64,000 bases of DNA from CAIKLP01 sp965279595 (lineage in GTDB: Bacteria > Bacteroidota > Bacteroidia > Sphingobacteriales > Sphingobacteriaceae), in NCBI GenBank assembly GCA_965279595.1, contig OZ257246.1, positions 248,001 to 312,000 of the forward strand, written 5' to 3'. The notes below the pieces were generated by a model that was given only the letters and a program-made list of their open reading frames with translations, was not told the DNA's origin and searched no databases. Shown in pieces: positions 52,922 to 62,360 of this stretch. Positions within the stretch are counted from its first letter, which is position 1. Each line of letters starts with the position of its first letter. A program made the translations under genes and the position numbers.

Positions 52922-53698
52922 ATGAAAATTAAATACATAATAGTTTTATTAAGTTTAATTGGTTTAGCATCTTGTAAAAAAGAATCTAATGACAAAAATA
53001 TAGGTGAATCATATTCATTTCCACTTACAATAGGTAAACAATGGAGATACAAAACAGAGATACATATAGTTGAAAATCCTGGACCAATTTATCATGATTC
53101 TTATATTGATAGCTATTGGGAGGCAGAAAAGGACACTACTATCAATGGAACTCTTTGTACAAAAATACTTCAAATTGACAGCAATTATGATGGAAGTGTC
53201 CGAAGTCATTATTCATATTATGCAAACAAAACTAACGGATTGTACTGTCTAGCTATTTACAATTCGGGGTCACTATTCATGCTCAGAAACATTTCATTAG
53301 AAAATATAAATTCAATTAGAAAATCAGGCTTGAGCATAACTAGCAGCTTAGCTTTTGATTCGTTGTATATTTATGATCAAGCTTATCATTTGCTCAATTA
53401 TCCAATCAATATGAATGAAGTTTGGAATTCTCTTGAATTTAATCTTGCTGTCCCTAATGTTATTAAACGAAAATGGATAGGTTACCAAACAATTACAATT
53501 AATAATAAAAATTACAATTGTATGCAACTAAAGGTTTATTTCGATGAAGACAATGATAATGTTCCAGATACTAATAATCCAATTATAAACCAATACTTTA
53601 ATACTAAAGGATTAATTAAAGAAGAATGGAATCAGGATCTTTTATCTATAAATGGTGAAAAAGGCACATTAGTTCGCACTACACTTTTAGAAGAATAG
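52922..53698 (+). CDS. Hypothetical lipoprotein
   Basis: This 258-residue protein has a lipoprotein signal (MKIKYIIVLLSLIGLASC, Cys18). The mature part begins with a TIGKQWRYKTE block and then beta-rich sequence with acidic DEDNDNVPDTNNP near residue 212, a possible calcium loop. Its layout, an early W/K strand, LNYPINMNEVWNS and a closing NTKGL element, parallels the lipoprotein at 22128-22958. Function is unknown. It shares orientation with the membrane protein before it. Confidence 0.7.
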   Translation: MKIKYIIVLLSLIGLASCKKESNDKNIGESYSFPLTIGKQWRYKTEIHIVENPGPIYHDSYIDSYWEAEKDTTINGTLCTKILQIDSNYDGSVRSHYSYYANKTNGLYCLAIYNSGSLFMLRNISLENINSIRKSGLSITSSLAFDSLYIYDQAYHLLNYPINMNEVWNSLEFNLAVPNVIKRKWIGYQTITINNKNYNCMQLKVYFDEDNDNVPDTNNPIINQYFNTKGLIKEEWNQDLLSINGEKGTLVRTTLLEE

Positions 53699-53786
53699 GA
53701 TTTCAAATGAATCATATTATATTCAAGGTAAATAAATATACAATCAACTGAACTGTTATAATATCTTTAAGTAAAAAATAATCCTA

Positions 53787-54368
53787 GTGGAATATTATAA
53801 AAACAATAAAACCATTCATGCAAAATCCAGAAAAGAATGGAGAAGTTGGTTAAAAAAGAATCACCAAATTGAAAAATGTGTATGGTTAATTATATATCAT
53901 AAAAAAAGTGATACTCCAAGTGTATATTATGCGGAAGCAGTAGAAGAAGCTTTATGTTTTGGTTGGATTGATAGTGTGGGGAATAAGCGCGATGAAGAAA
54001 GTTCTTATTTATACTTTTCTATAAGGAAACCCAAAAGCAATTGGAGTAAGCTTAATAGAGAAAGAGTTGAAATTCTTAGTCAAAAAAATTTAATTGCCCC
54101 TGCTGGACAAGCAATGATTGACCTTGCTAAACAAACAGGAACTTGGATTGCATTAGAAAAAGTAGAAAATTTGGAAATACCTGTAGAAATGCAGAAATTG
54201 TTTACAAAAAACAAAAAGGCTTTTGCAAATTTTCAAGCATTTTCACCTTCTTCTAAAAAACATATTTTACAATGGATATTGAATGCAAAGAAAGAAGAAA
54301 CTAAATTAAAAAGAATAACACAGGTTGTTGAATTAGCAAAAGAAAATATCAAAGCAAACCATCCATAA
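53787..54368 (+). CDS. YdeI-family (OmdA-like) protein
   Basis: This 193-residue protein matches YdeI/OmpD-associated proteins. It has KSRKEWRSWLKKNH, the conserved YYAEAVEEALCFGWIDS, the KPKSNWSKLNRERVE block, and a C-terminal helical part with AFANFQAFSPSSKKHIL. The family is linked to resistance to cationic peptides in proteobacteria; its biochemical activity is unknown. It starts with GTG at 53787. It opens a run of five same-strand small genes of accessory type. Confidence 0.88.
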   Translation: MEYYKNNKTIHAKSRKEWRSWLKKNHQIEKCVWLIIYHKKSDTPSVYYAEAVEEALCFGWIDSVGNKRDEESSYLYFSIRKPKSNWSKLNRERVEILSQKNLIAPAGQAMIDLAKQTGTWIALEKVENLEIPVEMQKLFTKNKKAFANFQAFSPSSKKHILQWILNAKKEETKLKRITQVVELAKENIKANHP

Positions 54369-54391
54369 CATTATCAATACATCTAAAAAAA

Positions 54392-54808
54392 TTGACGAAA
54401 TTACATACTACAAATTACTCAAATACATTTATTCAAATTGCAGATGATTGTCCGATAGAATTTGCTGAAATTCCACCTGTCAAAAAATCTGGTAAAACAG
54501 CAGCCAACATTCAATTTGAGATGATAAGTAAACATCCTTACAAATACAGTTCAGACGATGTACTTTTTCAAGTTTATGCTGATAAAAATGATTTAACAAA
54601 GGATGAATACAAAACTGCAAGGTTGCAGTTTTTCTCTAAAGGGCAACCCTGTTTTAGAGCTTCACCATTAACAAAAAGATATGGATGGGGCGTACACTAT
54701 GATGAACAAGGCAAAATGGCATTATATGCAGCAGGTTCAGAAGAATACCAAAAGTTTTTTTCTGAAAAGAATATTCAAATTCTTAAAGCAATGAAATCAA
54801 GTAAATAA
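54392..54808 (+). CDS. DUF6157 family protein
   Basis: This 138-residue protein has the DUF6157 pattern: HTTNYSNTFIQIADDCP at the start, KTAANIQFEMI, YKYSSDDVLFQVYA, GQPCFRASPLTKRYGWGVHY and AAGSEEYQKF. The function of the family is unknown. It begins with TTG at 54392, the only start that gives the usual N-terminus. It is 23 bp after the YdeI-like gene and 20 bp before the DHFR-like gene. Confidence 0.85.
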   Translation: MTKLHTTNYSNTFIQIADDCPIEFAEIPPVKKSGKTAANIQFEMISKHPYKYSSDDVLFQVYADKNDLTKDEYKTARLQFFSKGQPCFRASPLTKRYGWGVHYDEQGKMALYAAGSEEYQKFFSEKNIQILKAMKSSK

Positions 54809-54828
54809 TTAAAATCTAAAAAAATATT

Positions 54829-55473
54829 ATGTCTAAATTAATTGTTAGCTGTTTTTCTATTTCTGTTGATGGATATGGGGCAGGTCCAAATCAAACTTTA
54901 GAAAAACCAATGGGCGAAGGGGTTGTAGCTTTGCACGACTGGATGATACAAACACAAACTTTTCAAGATATGCATGGAAATGGTACTGGTAATAAAGGTT
55001 TGGACAATGATTTAACAATGAAAGGATTTGAAAATATTGGGGCATGGATAATGGGCAGAAATATGTTTGGTCCTATTCGTGGAGAGTGGCCTAATGAAGA
55101 ATGGAAAGGATGGTGGGGACCCAATCCTCCATACCATACACCTGTTTATGTATTAACCAATCATCCTCGTCAATCATTAGAAATGGAAGGTGATAATATT
55201 TTCCATTTTGTAACAGATGGCATTCATTCAGCTTACAAACAAGCTATGAAAGCAGCCAACGGCAAAGATGTAAGATTAGGTGGAGGTGTTTCAACCATTC
55301 ATCAATATCTAAAAGAAGGATTAATTGATGAAATGCATATTGCGGTTTCTCCAACATTGATTGGAAATGGAGAAAACTTTTTTTCAAATATTAATTTAGT
55401 TGAATTGGGATATGCAGTGAAAGAAAAAATTAATTCTGAGTTAGCTACTCATTTTTTATTTGGTAAAATTTAA
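54829..55473 (+). CDS. Dihydrofolate reductase-like (RibD C-terminal family) protein
   Basis: This 214-residue protein has SFSISVDGYGAGPNQ-like N-terminal sequence, IMGRNMFGPIRG, HTPVYVLTNHPRQ and GGVSTIHQYLKEGLIDEMHI, with the closing pattern of RibD-C proteins. Members bind NADPH and reduce pterin- or pyrimidine-like substrates. True folA activity is doubtful because the family is distinct from FolA. It lies in the same-strand run of accessory genes, 20 bp after DUF6157. Confidence 0.9.
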   Translation: MSKLIVSCFSISVDGYGAGPNQTLEKPMGEGVVALHDWMIQTQTFQDMHGNGTGNKGLDNDLTMKGFENIGAWIMGRNMFGPIRGEWPNEEWKGWWGPNPPYHTPVYVLTNHPRQSLEMEGDNIFHFVTDGIHSAYKQAMKAANGKDVRLGGGVSTIHQYLKEGLIDEMHIAVSPTLIGNGENFFSNINLVELGYAVKEKINSELATHFLFGKI

Positions 55474-55582
55474 TATATGAAATGAATAAAGTAGCGTGTA
55501 ATTAGCAATTCAATAAGTTCGAATTAGAAAATTTAGAACTCAAATAAAATTTTCTAAATTATATTTAAAAAAACAATTTCTT

Positions 55583-56011
55583 ATGCTTCCAATTATTGAT
55601 CACATTCAAATAACTGTAAAAGATATTAGCAAAGCAGAGGAGTTTTATGATCAATTGATGCCAATATTAGGATTTGATTTAAAAGACAAATCAAAAGGCA
55701 AGGTACTTGAGCATGATTTTGAAGTTGTTGAATACAAACACCCTTTGTTAATCTTTGCGATTAATTCACCTAGATCAATTTTCAAGGATGATTCAATAAA
55801 TAGAAGAAAACCTGGTGCTATGCATCACATTGCCTTTAAAGCAAATTCAAAAGAAGAAGTAAATGATTGTTATATTTTAATCAAAGCAATTGGAGCAAAC
55901 ATAATAAATGAGCCTAAATATTATCCTCAGCATGGTGAAAATTATTATGCACTTTTCTTTAAAGATTTAGATGGAATTAAATATGAAATTGTATTTGAAT
56001 CAAGAAATTAA
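55583..56011 (+). CDS. VOC-family (glyoxalase-like) protein
   Basis: This 142-residue protein has the VOC fold. HIQITVKDISKAEEFYDQL begins one beta-alpha-beta unit and MHHIAFKANSKEEV the second, with a final DLDGIKYEIVFES strand. Metal residues are plausible at the first histidine, the central histidine and the final Glu. The substrate is unknown; relatives act on small electrophiles or give resistance. It lies 110 bp after the DHFR-like gene. Confidence 0.88.
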   Translation: MLPIIDHIQITVKDISKAEEFYDQLMPILGFDLKDKSKGKVLEHDFEVVEYKHPLLIFAINSPRSIFKDDSINRRKPGAMHHIAFKANSKEEVNDCYILIKAIGANIINEPKYYPQHGENYYALFFKDLDGIKYEIVFESRN

Positions 56012-56073
56012 TTTCAATACCTCAAAATTTAAATATTATAATTTTCAAAAATCAACTATTAAAAAAGTATTAT

Positions 56074-56757
56074 ATGAATACAAATAGACAAAAACTAAAT
56101 ATTGCAGAAAAGAAAGCAAAAGATTTATTTCATGTTGTTGAAAATAAAGGACTAATTGTAGCAGGTAAAACTGAAAAAGAACTAAGTGATGAAATAGTTC
56201 AAATTGCATTGAATGAATTCGGCATTCATGAACATTGGCATAAAAAAATTGTCAGAACTGGAATCAATACATTACAACCATTTATTGCAGATCCTCCAAA
56301 TTTAACAATACAAAAAGATGATATTCTTTTCTTTGATTTTCATCCGGTATTTGAAGGATGGGAAGCTGACCTTGGTAGAACATATGTATTAGGGAATGAT
56401 CCATTGAAAATAAAAATTAAAAAAGATATAAAAGAAGCTTGGCAAATTGCAAATGATTGGTATTTCGAACAACCAAATCTAACAGGGGCTGAATTTTTTA
56501 ATTATGTAAATAGCTTGACAAAAAAATATGGATATGAATTTGGGAATGCTATTGCAGGGCATATAGTTGGCCCATATCCACATGAACAACCTGACGATCC
56601 CAATGATTTATGTCTAGATGTACATCCAGATAATCATGTTGATATTTTACAATTAGATAAAAATGGAAACCAAAGACATTGGATTTTAGAATTGCATTTT
56701 GTTGATAGGAAAAATAATATTGGTGCATTTTATGAGCAACTTTTGGTGAAGAAATAG
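56074..56757 (+). CDS. M24-family metallopeptidase-like protein
   Basis: This 227-residue protein has the pita-bread fold of M24 peptidases (Xaa-Pro aminopeptidase and creatinase-like). Candidate metal residues are FDFHPVFEGWEADLGRTYV (Asp ligands), AGHIVGPYPHEQP (His) and HWILELHF (Glu). It lacks the N-terminal creatinase domain of AmpP. It may be an aminopeptidase or a non-peptidase relative. It is the last of the run of same-strand accessory genes (YdeI, DUF6157, DHFR-like, VOC, M24). Confidence 0.82.
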   Translation: MNTNRQKLNIAEKKAKDLFHVVENKGLIVAGKTEKELSDEIVQIALNEFGIHEHWHKKIVRTGINTLQPFIADPPNLTIQKDDILFFDFHPVFEGWEADLGRTYVLGNDPLKIKIKKDIKEAWQIANDWYFEQPNLTGAEFFNYVNSLTKKYGYEFGNAIAGHIVGPYPHEQPDDPNDLCLDVHPDNHVDILQLDKNGNQRHWILELHFVDRKNNIGAFYEQLLVKK

Positions 56758-56984
56758 TTTAGCAATAGAAAATATATCCTGATATCTTTTAAACATACAG
56801 TTATTGATTAAATGTTATTTCGCATGAATTAAATTCAACTTCATTCCAATTTCTAATATCCAACTTCTATTTCTGTGATACATGTAATTCTTCCTCTCCT
56901 ATTTGTAACAAATAACTTATTATAAATCTCATTTTTGTTGTATAACAATTAAAGCATTAATTATACAATTTAATAATAAACAAA

Positions 56985-57281
56985 ATGAGCAAAGGAAAAG
57001 TAATATTAGGAACAATGATTGGTTTAGCTGCTGGTGCAGTATTAGGAATGTTATTAGCACCAGAAAAGGGTTCAACTACAAGAAGAAAGATAATAGCTAA
57101 AGGAGATGATTATTTAGGTGATTTAGAAGATAAATACAACAATCTAGTAGAGTCAGTAACCAATCAATTTGAATCAACTAAGAAAAGTGCCGAAGATTTT
57201 GTTTCCAAGGGTAAATCTAAATTTGAAAATTATAAAGATGAAATAAAAACTGCATCTGCTGATTCAAATCACAAAGGTTAA
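56985..57281 (+). CDS. YtxH-domain protein
   Basis: This 98-residue protein has an N-terminal membrane segment (ILGTMIGLAAGAVLGMLLAP) followed directly by the YtxH motif EKGSTTRRKI and a long amphipathic, lysine-rich helix. Such proteins are induced in general stress and link membrane and cytoplasm; exact activity is unknown. It is first in a trio with a holin-like and an unknown protein. Confidence 0.9.
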   Translation: MSKGKVILGTMIGLAAGAVLGMLLAPEKGSTTRRKIIAKGDDYLGDLEDKYNNLVESVTNQFESTKKSAEDFVSKGKSKFENYKDEIKTASADSNHKG

Positions 57282-57328
57282 TAATTTTCATGAAATCTTG
57301 ATTGGTTTAAATTCAATAGCAATTACCT

Positions 57329-57679
57329 ATGGAAAATAATGAAACAGCATTAGAATCTCTTTTTGACAAAGCAAAAGACTATAGTAATTCAACAATAGAA
57401 TTACTGAAGTTAAATGCAGTTGATAAAACGGCTGATGTTGTTTCATCATTAATTTCTAGACTCGCCATCTTTCTAACATTGTCATTATCATTATTAGTGA
57501 TCAATATAGGTTTTGCATTGTGGATTGGCCAAGTTTTAGGCAATTATATTTATGGTTTTTTTATTATAGGCGGCTTCTATTCATTTCTTTCATTGCTCCT
57601 TTATTTATTTCGTCATCAATGGATTAAATACCCAGTTAGTAATTCAATCATCAAACAAATGATGAAAGTAAAATCTTAA
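57329..57679 (+). CDS. Phage-holin-like (YqjE-type) membrane protein
   Basis: This 116-residue protein has an amphipathic N-terminus and two transmembrane helices (about 42-67 and 72-95). It resembles Phage_holin_3_6/YqjE proteins of stress operons, not a lysis cassette: there is no endolysin or spanin near. It lies between the YtxH gene (47 bp) and a small gene of unknown family (5 bp). Confidence 0.8.
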   Translation: MENNETALESLFDKAKDYSNSTIELLKLNAVDKTADVVSSLISRLAIFLTLSLSLLVINIGFALWIGQVLGNYIYGFFIIGGFYSFLSLLLYLFRHQWIKYPVSNSIIKQMMKVKS

Positions 57680-57684
57680 GAGTT

Positions 57685-58026
57685 ATGAAAAATGAAACTG
57701 AAGATTTAAACAAAGCAATCATTCAACTTAATTTAAAAAGAGATCAAGAGTTTGAAGAATTAATAGATCAATTTAAGACGACTAAAGAAAGCCTCAAACC
57801 GCTTAATCTATTGAAGTATTCTGTTCAAAAAATTTCTTCAACAACTAACATTAAACAAGGAATTCTCAATACTTCAATTAGTTTAGCAACAGGATATATC
57901 AGCAAAAAAATAATAATTGGAAACTCAACAAATACCAGCCGCAAAATTCTAGGAACTATACTTCAAATTGGACTTAGTAGTTTTTTACTAAAGATATTGT
58001 CGAAAAGAGCATATAAAGATAATTGA
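57685..58026 (+). CDS. Hypothetical protein of the YtxH/YqjE trio
   Basis: I cannot name this 113-residue protein. The N-terminal half is a charged helix (about 5-45, DLNKAIIQLNLKRDQEFEEL) and the rest holds two moderately hydrophobic segments (about 65-80 and 86-105). Its position 5 bp after the YqjE-like gene suggests it is the YqjK-type third member of a stress-related envelope operon. This is inferred from context. Confidence 0.6.
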   Translation: MKNETEDLNKAIIQLNLKRDQEFEELIDQFKTTKESLKPLNLLKYSVQKISSTTNIKQGILNTSISLATGYISKKIIIGNSTNTSRKILGTILQIGLSSFLLKILSKRAYKDN

Positions 58027-58061
58027 GTATTAAGTAAGTAAAGTAATCTAAGCTCAACTTA

Positions 58062-59942
58062 CTAATCGTAAAAATTCCAACTTAATCCTACTTTCACTGC
58101 ACGACCAGCGATTGGGTAATCACTCATCCAATAATCACCTTTTTTAAATATTTGATCGTTAGCATGATCAACTTTAATCATTAACACTGCTCTTTTTACT
58201 TTAGCAGTTATGAAAAAATCTACAATAGGGTATCTTCCTAATTTATGACTTGACTCTTGATAAAACTGCATAGTAGCTGGGTCATATCGGTAACCTATAA
58301 ATTTTGAATAAACTCGGGAATCAAAACCGGTTCGCAATAATAGTGCTTTTTTGAAAAGAAAAGTTTGGAAATACAATGAATTATAGGAATGGAATAAAGG
58401 TTGACGAATGATATCAGCATTGCTACAATTTTGAATTGTAAAAATATTATCTAAATGAAATTTCCCAATACTTAAATTTCTTATTATACTGTACGATACA
58501 ATGTTTATGCTAGGTTTCCATTGTTTAGGTGCCATTAATGAATCGTAATAAACATAGTTAGAAACTGTTCTATAAGTTATAATACTTCGAACACGCAGTG
58601 GAACAATGTTCATTTCCAAACTAATTTTTCTATTTTGAATTTTGCTAAATTTATTATTCCATTCAAAATGGTTTGAACGATAAATAGTGCTAGTGATTGC
58701 CGCTGTTGAAGTACCAACAAATAAATTTAAAGTTGCAGTAGAATTTTTTCCAATAAAAGGAAAATTCATTCTAGTATCAACATAAAAATTACCTTTATAA
58801 TCTCCAGATATTACTTTGCCTGCAGTAGCATTGATTGTCCATTTGTTTGATAATGTATAATCCAATTCTGATTGTAATGCAAACTGACTAAAATTTGTAT
58901 CTATACTTAAATTTTGGTAATTGATAGTTTGATTTCTTAAAATCAATGCAATGCGATCTAAACCATTACTTGAATTTTTCTTCCTCCCAAAAAACTCATA
59001 CCCCACTCTATTAAGTAATTTATTTACTAGTAAACGATCTGAAGTATTGATTGAGTCAATATATATATTTGCGTACACACCGCTATCTAAAGGTGTTTCA
59101 TCATATCTAAAATCTTTTTTGGTATAATGAAATTCGTGAAATATGCGATGCCTGGTATTTACTCTTTTTAAAATATTAGTATCAATTTTTAATGTATCAA
59201 AATTTCCAAATGCAAAAGATTGTTTGATATAAAAATCTCTTTGGTTAAATTTATTTCTTGCATTATTCAAATACACAGGTTCAAATTCAGTTGAAAATTG
59301 AGAACTGATTTGAAAAATTGAATCATTTTTTATTCCTCCATTTTCAAAAACTGTAATGTTATTAGAAATAAAAGCAGTAAGTAATCTATATCTTCTATTT
59401 TTAGATGCATACCAAACAGCTGCATCATAATTTAAATGATCAGTTTCTTGTCGGGCAAAATCACCAACAGAAACTAAACGCTTAAAATTTACAGTATAAT
59501 TTAAACGTGGATTTAAGTTTTGAGAAAAACAAAAACTAAATAACTGCTCTACTCTTCTATTCCAAATGTAATATAGCCTAGTGTATGGAGATTGGGTTCG
59601 ATAAACTTTGAGATCTTCTACTTTTGTTAAATAGGCATCAAAGGCATGTCTACCTTCATCAAAACCAAACTGATAATTTTCTGTATAAAATAAAGGTTGA
59701 TAAGCAGAGCCTAAATTTCCTAAATATAAAAAAGGAATATTTTGAACACTTAAGGGGTTGAAATTTTGAAATGCATTGATTCCTGTATCTATGTTATGGA
59801 AAAGAAAAGTATCTGTTTTCCAGTCTTTCAATTGCACAAATCGAACCGAGCTAGCTGTATATGTAGTGCTGCTATCTGCAAAGCCAAATCCGTTAAAAAT
59901 TTGGAAACAAAAAACGAATGCAATAAGGATGCCTTTTTTCAC
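58062..59942 (-). CDS. Porin_10-family putative outer-membrane porin
   Basis: This 626-residue protein has a signal peptide (MKKGILIAFVFCFQIFNGFGF) and a beta-rich body typical of Bacteroidota putative porins. It has the early YTENYQFGFDEGRHAFDAY and SPYTRLYYIWN segment, many alternating aromatic strands, and the terminal strand YPIAGRAVKVGLSWNFYD ending in aromatic residues. The solute is unknown. It is 9 bp after the purine nucleoside phosphorylase gene, an arrangement I regard as conserved in the phylum. Confidence 0.85.
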   Translation of the reverse strand: MKKGILIAFVFCFQIFNGFGFADSSTTYTASSVRFVQLKDWKTDTFLFHNIDTGINAFQNFNPLSVQNIPFLYLGNLGSAYQPLFYTENYQFGFDEGRHAFDAYLTKVEDLKVYRTQSPYTRLYYIWNRRVEQLFSFCFSQNLNPRLNYTVNFKRLVSVGDFARQETDHLNYDAAVWYASKNRRYRLLTAFISNNITVFENGGIKNDSIFQISSQFSTEFEPVYLNNARNKFNQRDFYIKQSFAFGNFDTLKIDTNILKRVNTRHRIFHEFHYTKKDFRYDETPLDSGVYANIYIDSINTSDRLLVNKLLNRVGYEFFGRKKNSSNGLDRIALILRNQTINYQNLSIDTNFSQFALQSELDYTLSNKWTINATAGKVISGDYKGNFYVDTRMNFPFIGKNSTATLNLFVGTSTAAITSTIYRSNHFEWNNKFSKIQNRKISLEMNIVPLRVRSIITYRTVSNYVYYDSLMAPKQWKPSINIVSYSIIRNLSIGKFHLDNIFTIQNCSNADIIRQPLFHSYNSLYFQTFLFKKALLLRTGFDSRVYSKFIGYRYDPATMQFYQESSHKLGRYPIVDFFITAKVKRAVLMIKVDHANDQIFKKGDYWMSDYPIAGRAVKVGLSWNFYD

Positions 59943-59951
59943 GGAGCTAAA

Positions 59952-60767
59952 TTACAGCTTTGAGATCAATTCTTTCAGAATATGAGTCATTTTAGGTTCA
60001 GCTTTCTGTGCAGTTGCTACAATTTCATCAAGAGAAACTGGAATCAAATGATCTGCAAAACCCTCGTCTGTAATAACAGATATTGCAAATACAGGTATTG
60101 ACATGTGATTAGCTACTATTACTTCTGGCACAGTTGACATACCTACTACATCAGCACCAATTAAACGCAAATACTTATACTCGGCTCGTGTTTCTAAATT
60201 AGGACCATTCACACTTACATACACACCTGTATGGACAGTATAATTTTCTTTTTTTGAAATTTCTTGAGCCAATTTAATCATTGAATAATCATAAGGCTGG
60301 CTCATATCAGGAAAGCGTGGTCCATATGCTTCATAATTTCTTCCCCTTAATGGATTATCATTTTGTAAATTGATGTGATCTTCAATAATCATTAAATCAC
60401 CTTTCTTATAATCAGGATTAAGACATCCGCAAGCATTTGAAATAAATAATTTTTGAACACCTAATAATTTCATTACCCGCACAGGGAAGGTAATTTCACG
60501 CATGCTATAACCTTCATAATAATGAAAGCGTCCATTCATAGCAACAATATTTTTCCCCGCTAAAGTTCCAAAAATTAATTTACCTGTATGAAATTCAACC
60601 GTAGCAATTGGAAAATCAGGAATCATTGAATACAGTAATTCATATTTCACTTCCATTTCTTTCACTAATCCACCTAATCCTGTTCCTAATATTATTCCAA
60701 ATTCTGGCTCAAATTCACCAATTACTCTTTTTATATAATCAACGGTGTTTCTTGCTTGTTCTAACAT
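59952..60767 (-). CDS. Purine nucleoside phosphorylase
   Basis: This 271-residue enzyme of the trimeric type cleaves inosine and guanosine to base and ribose-1-phosphate. It has GIILGTGLGGLV, GRFHYYEGYSMREI, NACGCLNPDYKKGDLMII, the substrate loop YVSVNGPNLETRAEY and DVVGMSTVPEVIVA. Its first 29 bp overlap the end of lpxK, so the genes are translationally coupled. Symbols punA and deoD are both used for relatives, so I give none. Confidence 0.95.
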   Translation of the reverse strand: MLEQARNTVDYIKRVIGEFEPEFGIILGTGLGGLVKEMEVKYELLYSMIPDFPIATVEFHTGKLIFGTLAGKNIVAMNGRFHYYEGYSMREITFPVRVMKLLGVQKLFISNACGCLNPDYKKGDLMIIEDHINLQNDNPLRGRNYEAYGPRFPDMSQPYDYSMIKLAQEISKKENYTVHTGVYVSVNGPNLETRAEYKYLRLIGADVVGMSTVPEVIVANHMSIPVFAISVITDEGFADHLIPVSLDEIVATAQKAEPKMTHILKELISKL

Positions 60768-61806
60768 AATTTAAAATCAAATTGTCAAATTCCTCTTTAT
60801 CTTTTTCTTGTATTTCTGATTCAATTGGTACATAATAAATTGGCAAATCAATGATCAAATTTTCAAATTTAGGATGCAATAAACGCATTGCATCTTTCTC
60901 AGTTGTGATGATAATTTTTTTATCTGCATCAATTGCTCCAAATGATTTTTTTAATTTTTCAATGTCTGCCTTTTTGTACATGTAATGATCAGCATACTTA
61001 ACATGTACAATATTTTTAACTTTCATTGTATCAATATAATTTAGAAACAATGTAGGGTCTGCAATGCCTGTCAACACTAATACTTGTGTACGTTTATCTA
61101 AATCATTAAAAGTTTTTATTGGATGGCTTTCATGCAAAGGTTTTAATTCTACATACTTCAAATAAGAATAAAAAATATGCTGATTTGATTTAATATTTAA
61201 TTTCGACTCAACTCTTCTCCTTTCCATTGGAGAAAATATTTTAGGCGTTTTGGTAATTAAAATAATCTGTGCTCTATCCATGCCTGAAATCGGCTCACGT
61301 AAATTACCAAATGGTAACATCCAATCCTTTTCAAATACTTTATTGTAATCGAATAACAAAATAGACAAGCCTAAATTTACACTCCTATGTTGAAATGCAT
61401 CGTCTAATAGGACAGCATCATAATTATCTTGCAATTTCAAAAGACCCTTCCCTCTGTTTTCAGAAACTGCTACAGTTACTTCATTAAATTTTTGTTTGAA
61501 TTGGGTAGGCTCATCACCAATTTCTTCAGAAGATGATAAAGCACTTGCTTCAATAAACCCTTTCGATTTTCTTCCGTATCCTCTGCTGAGTGTAGCTATT
61601 TTAAACTCATCTTTTAATAATCTTATTAAATATTCAATGGTAGGACTTTTACCAGTTCCACCAACCATTAAATTACCTACCCCAATTGTAGGAATACTAT
61701 AAGTTTTAGATTTGAGAATACCCCAATCAAATAACAAATTTCTTAAACTAATTACTATCCAGTATATGATAGCAATGGGAAATGAAATATTTCTTAAAAA
61801 TTTCAT
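60739..61806 (-). CDS. lpxK: Tetraacyldisaccharide 4'-kinase
   Basis: The enzyme phosphorylates the lipid A precursor at the 4' position, at the inner-membrane face. The protein has about 355 residues from MKFLRNISFP, with an N-terminal membrane-associated helix, TIGVGNLMVGGTGKSPT (Walker A), the AVLLDDAFQHRSV block, and KIIITTEKDAMRL near the end. A start 30 bases upstream (61836) is also open, but the ATG at 61806 fits the usual N-terminus. It overlaps the phosphorylase by 29 bp. Confidence 0.95.
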   Translation of the reverse strand: MKFLRNISFPIAIIYWIVISLRNLLFDWGILKSKTYSIPTIGVGNLMVGGTGKSPTIEYLIRLLKDEFKIATLSRGYGRKSKGFIEASALSSSEEIGDEPTQFKQKFNEVTVAVSENRGKGLLKLQDNYDAVLLDDAFQHRSVNLGLSILLFDYNKVFEKDWMLPFGNLREPISGMDRAQIILITKTPKIFSPMERRRVESKLNIKSNQHIFYSYLKYVELKPLHESHPIKTFNDLDKRTQVLVLTGIADPTLFLNYIDTMKVKNIVHVKYADHYMYKKADIEKLKKSFGAIDADKKIIITTEKDAMRLLHPKFENLIIDLPIYYVPIESEIQEKDKEEFDNLILNYVRTSKKHR

Positions 61807-61926
61807 AGGTCTAATATAGGGAAAAAGGGATTGCATTCAAGGAATGGCTATTTTTCATACGATTTAAGCTTTTTGTATTAAGAATATCATGGTTGCTTAA
61901 AAAAATTATTGCTAATAAAAAACCTA

Positions 61927-62127
61927 TTAATTAGTAGGAATAACTAAGAGTAAGGCAACAATCATAGCTAAAAACAATATCAAAACAACATATGATAAAG
62001 GATGTGCGAAATTAAGTGTCCATCCCAATGCAGGGTTATGCTTAGGTACAATTATTCTTTTATCCATTTTGTTATGATAAAAAATACCCATTCTCCAGTT
62101 GTTAGGATTAATTTGGTTTGTGTTCAT
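61927..62127 (-). CDS. DUF5808-like small membrane protein
   Basis: These 66 residues from MNTNQINPNNW match DUF5808-type sequence: NWRMGIFYHNKMDKRIIVPK and ALGWTLNFAHPLSYVV lead into one transmembrane helix (about 44-62). The family is of unknown function. The gene is monocistronic. An in-frame ATG at 62148 would add seven residues; I prefer 62127. Confidence 0.75.
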   Translation of the reverse strand: MNTNQINPNNWRMGIFYHNKMDKRIIVPKHNPALGWTLNFAHPLSYVVLILFLAMIVALLLVIPTN

Positions 62128-62360
62128 TGTTGTTAAACTAAACTCCAAATTAATAATTATTTATTAAAAAACGATGATTAAACTATATAAGAACATGAAT
62201 TCATTCAATTAACTAAATTTTGAATAGAATTAATTGCTCCAAATAAAATTAAATAAGTAAAAAGTATAACAAAATATATTTTCTATATAAACTATTTTTC
62301 GCTTTTGCCCACACTTTTGTTAAAGAAAGTAATACCTACTTTTTAAACAAATATTTATCT

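Noticed and set aside
57329..57679. Holin-like gene as a prophage remnant
   Set aside because: The name is from family resemblance only; no endolysin, structural or integrase gene is present, and the neighbours are stress-type envelope genes.
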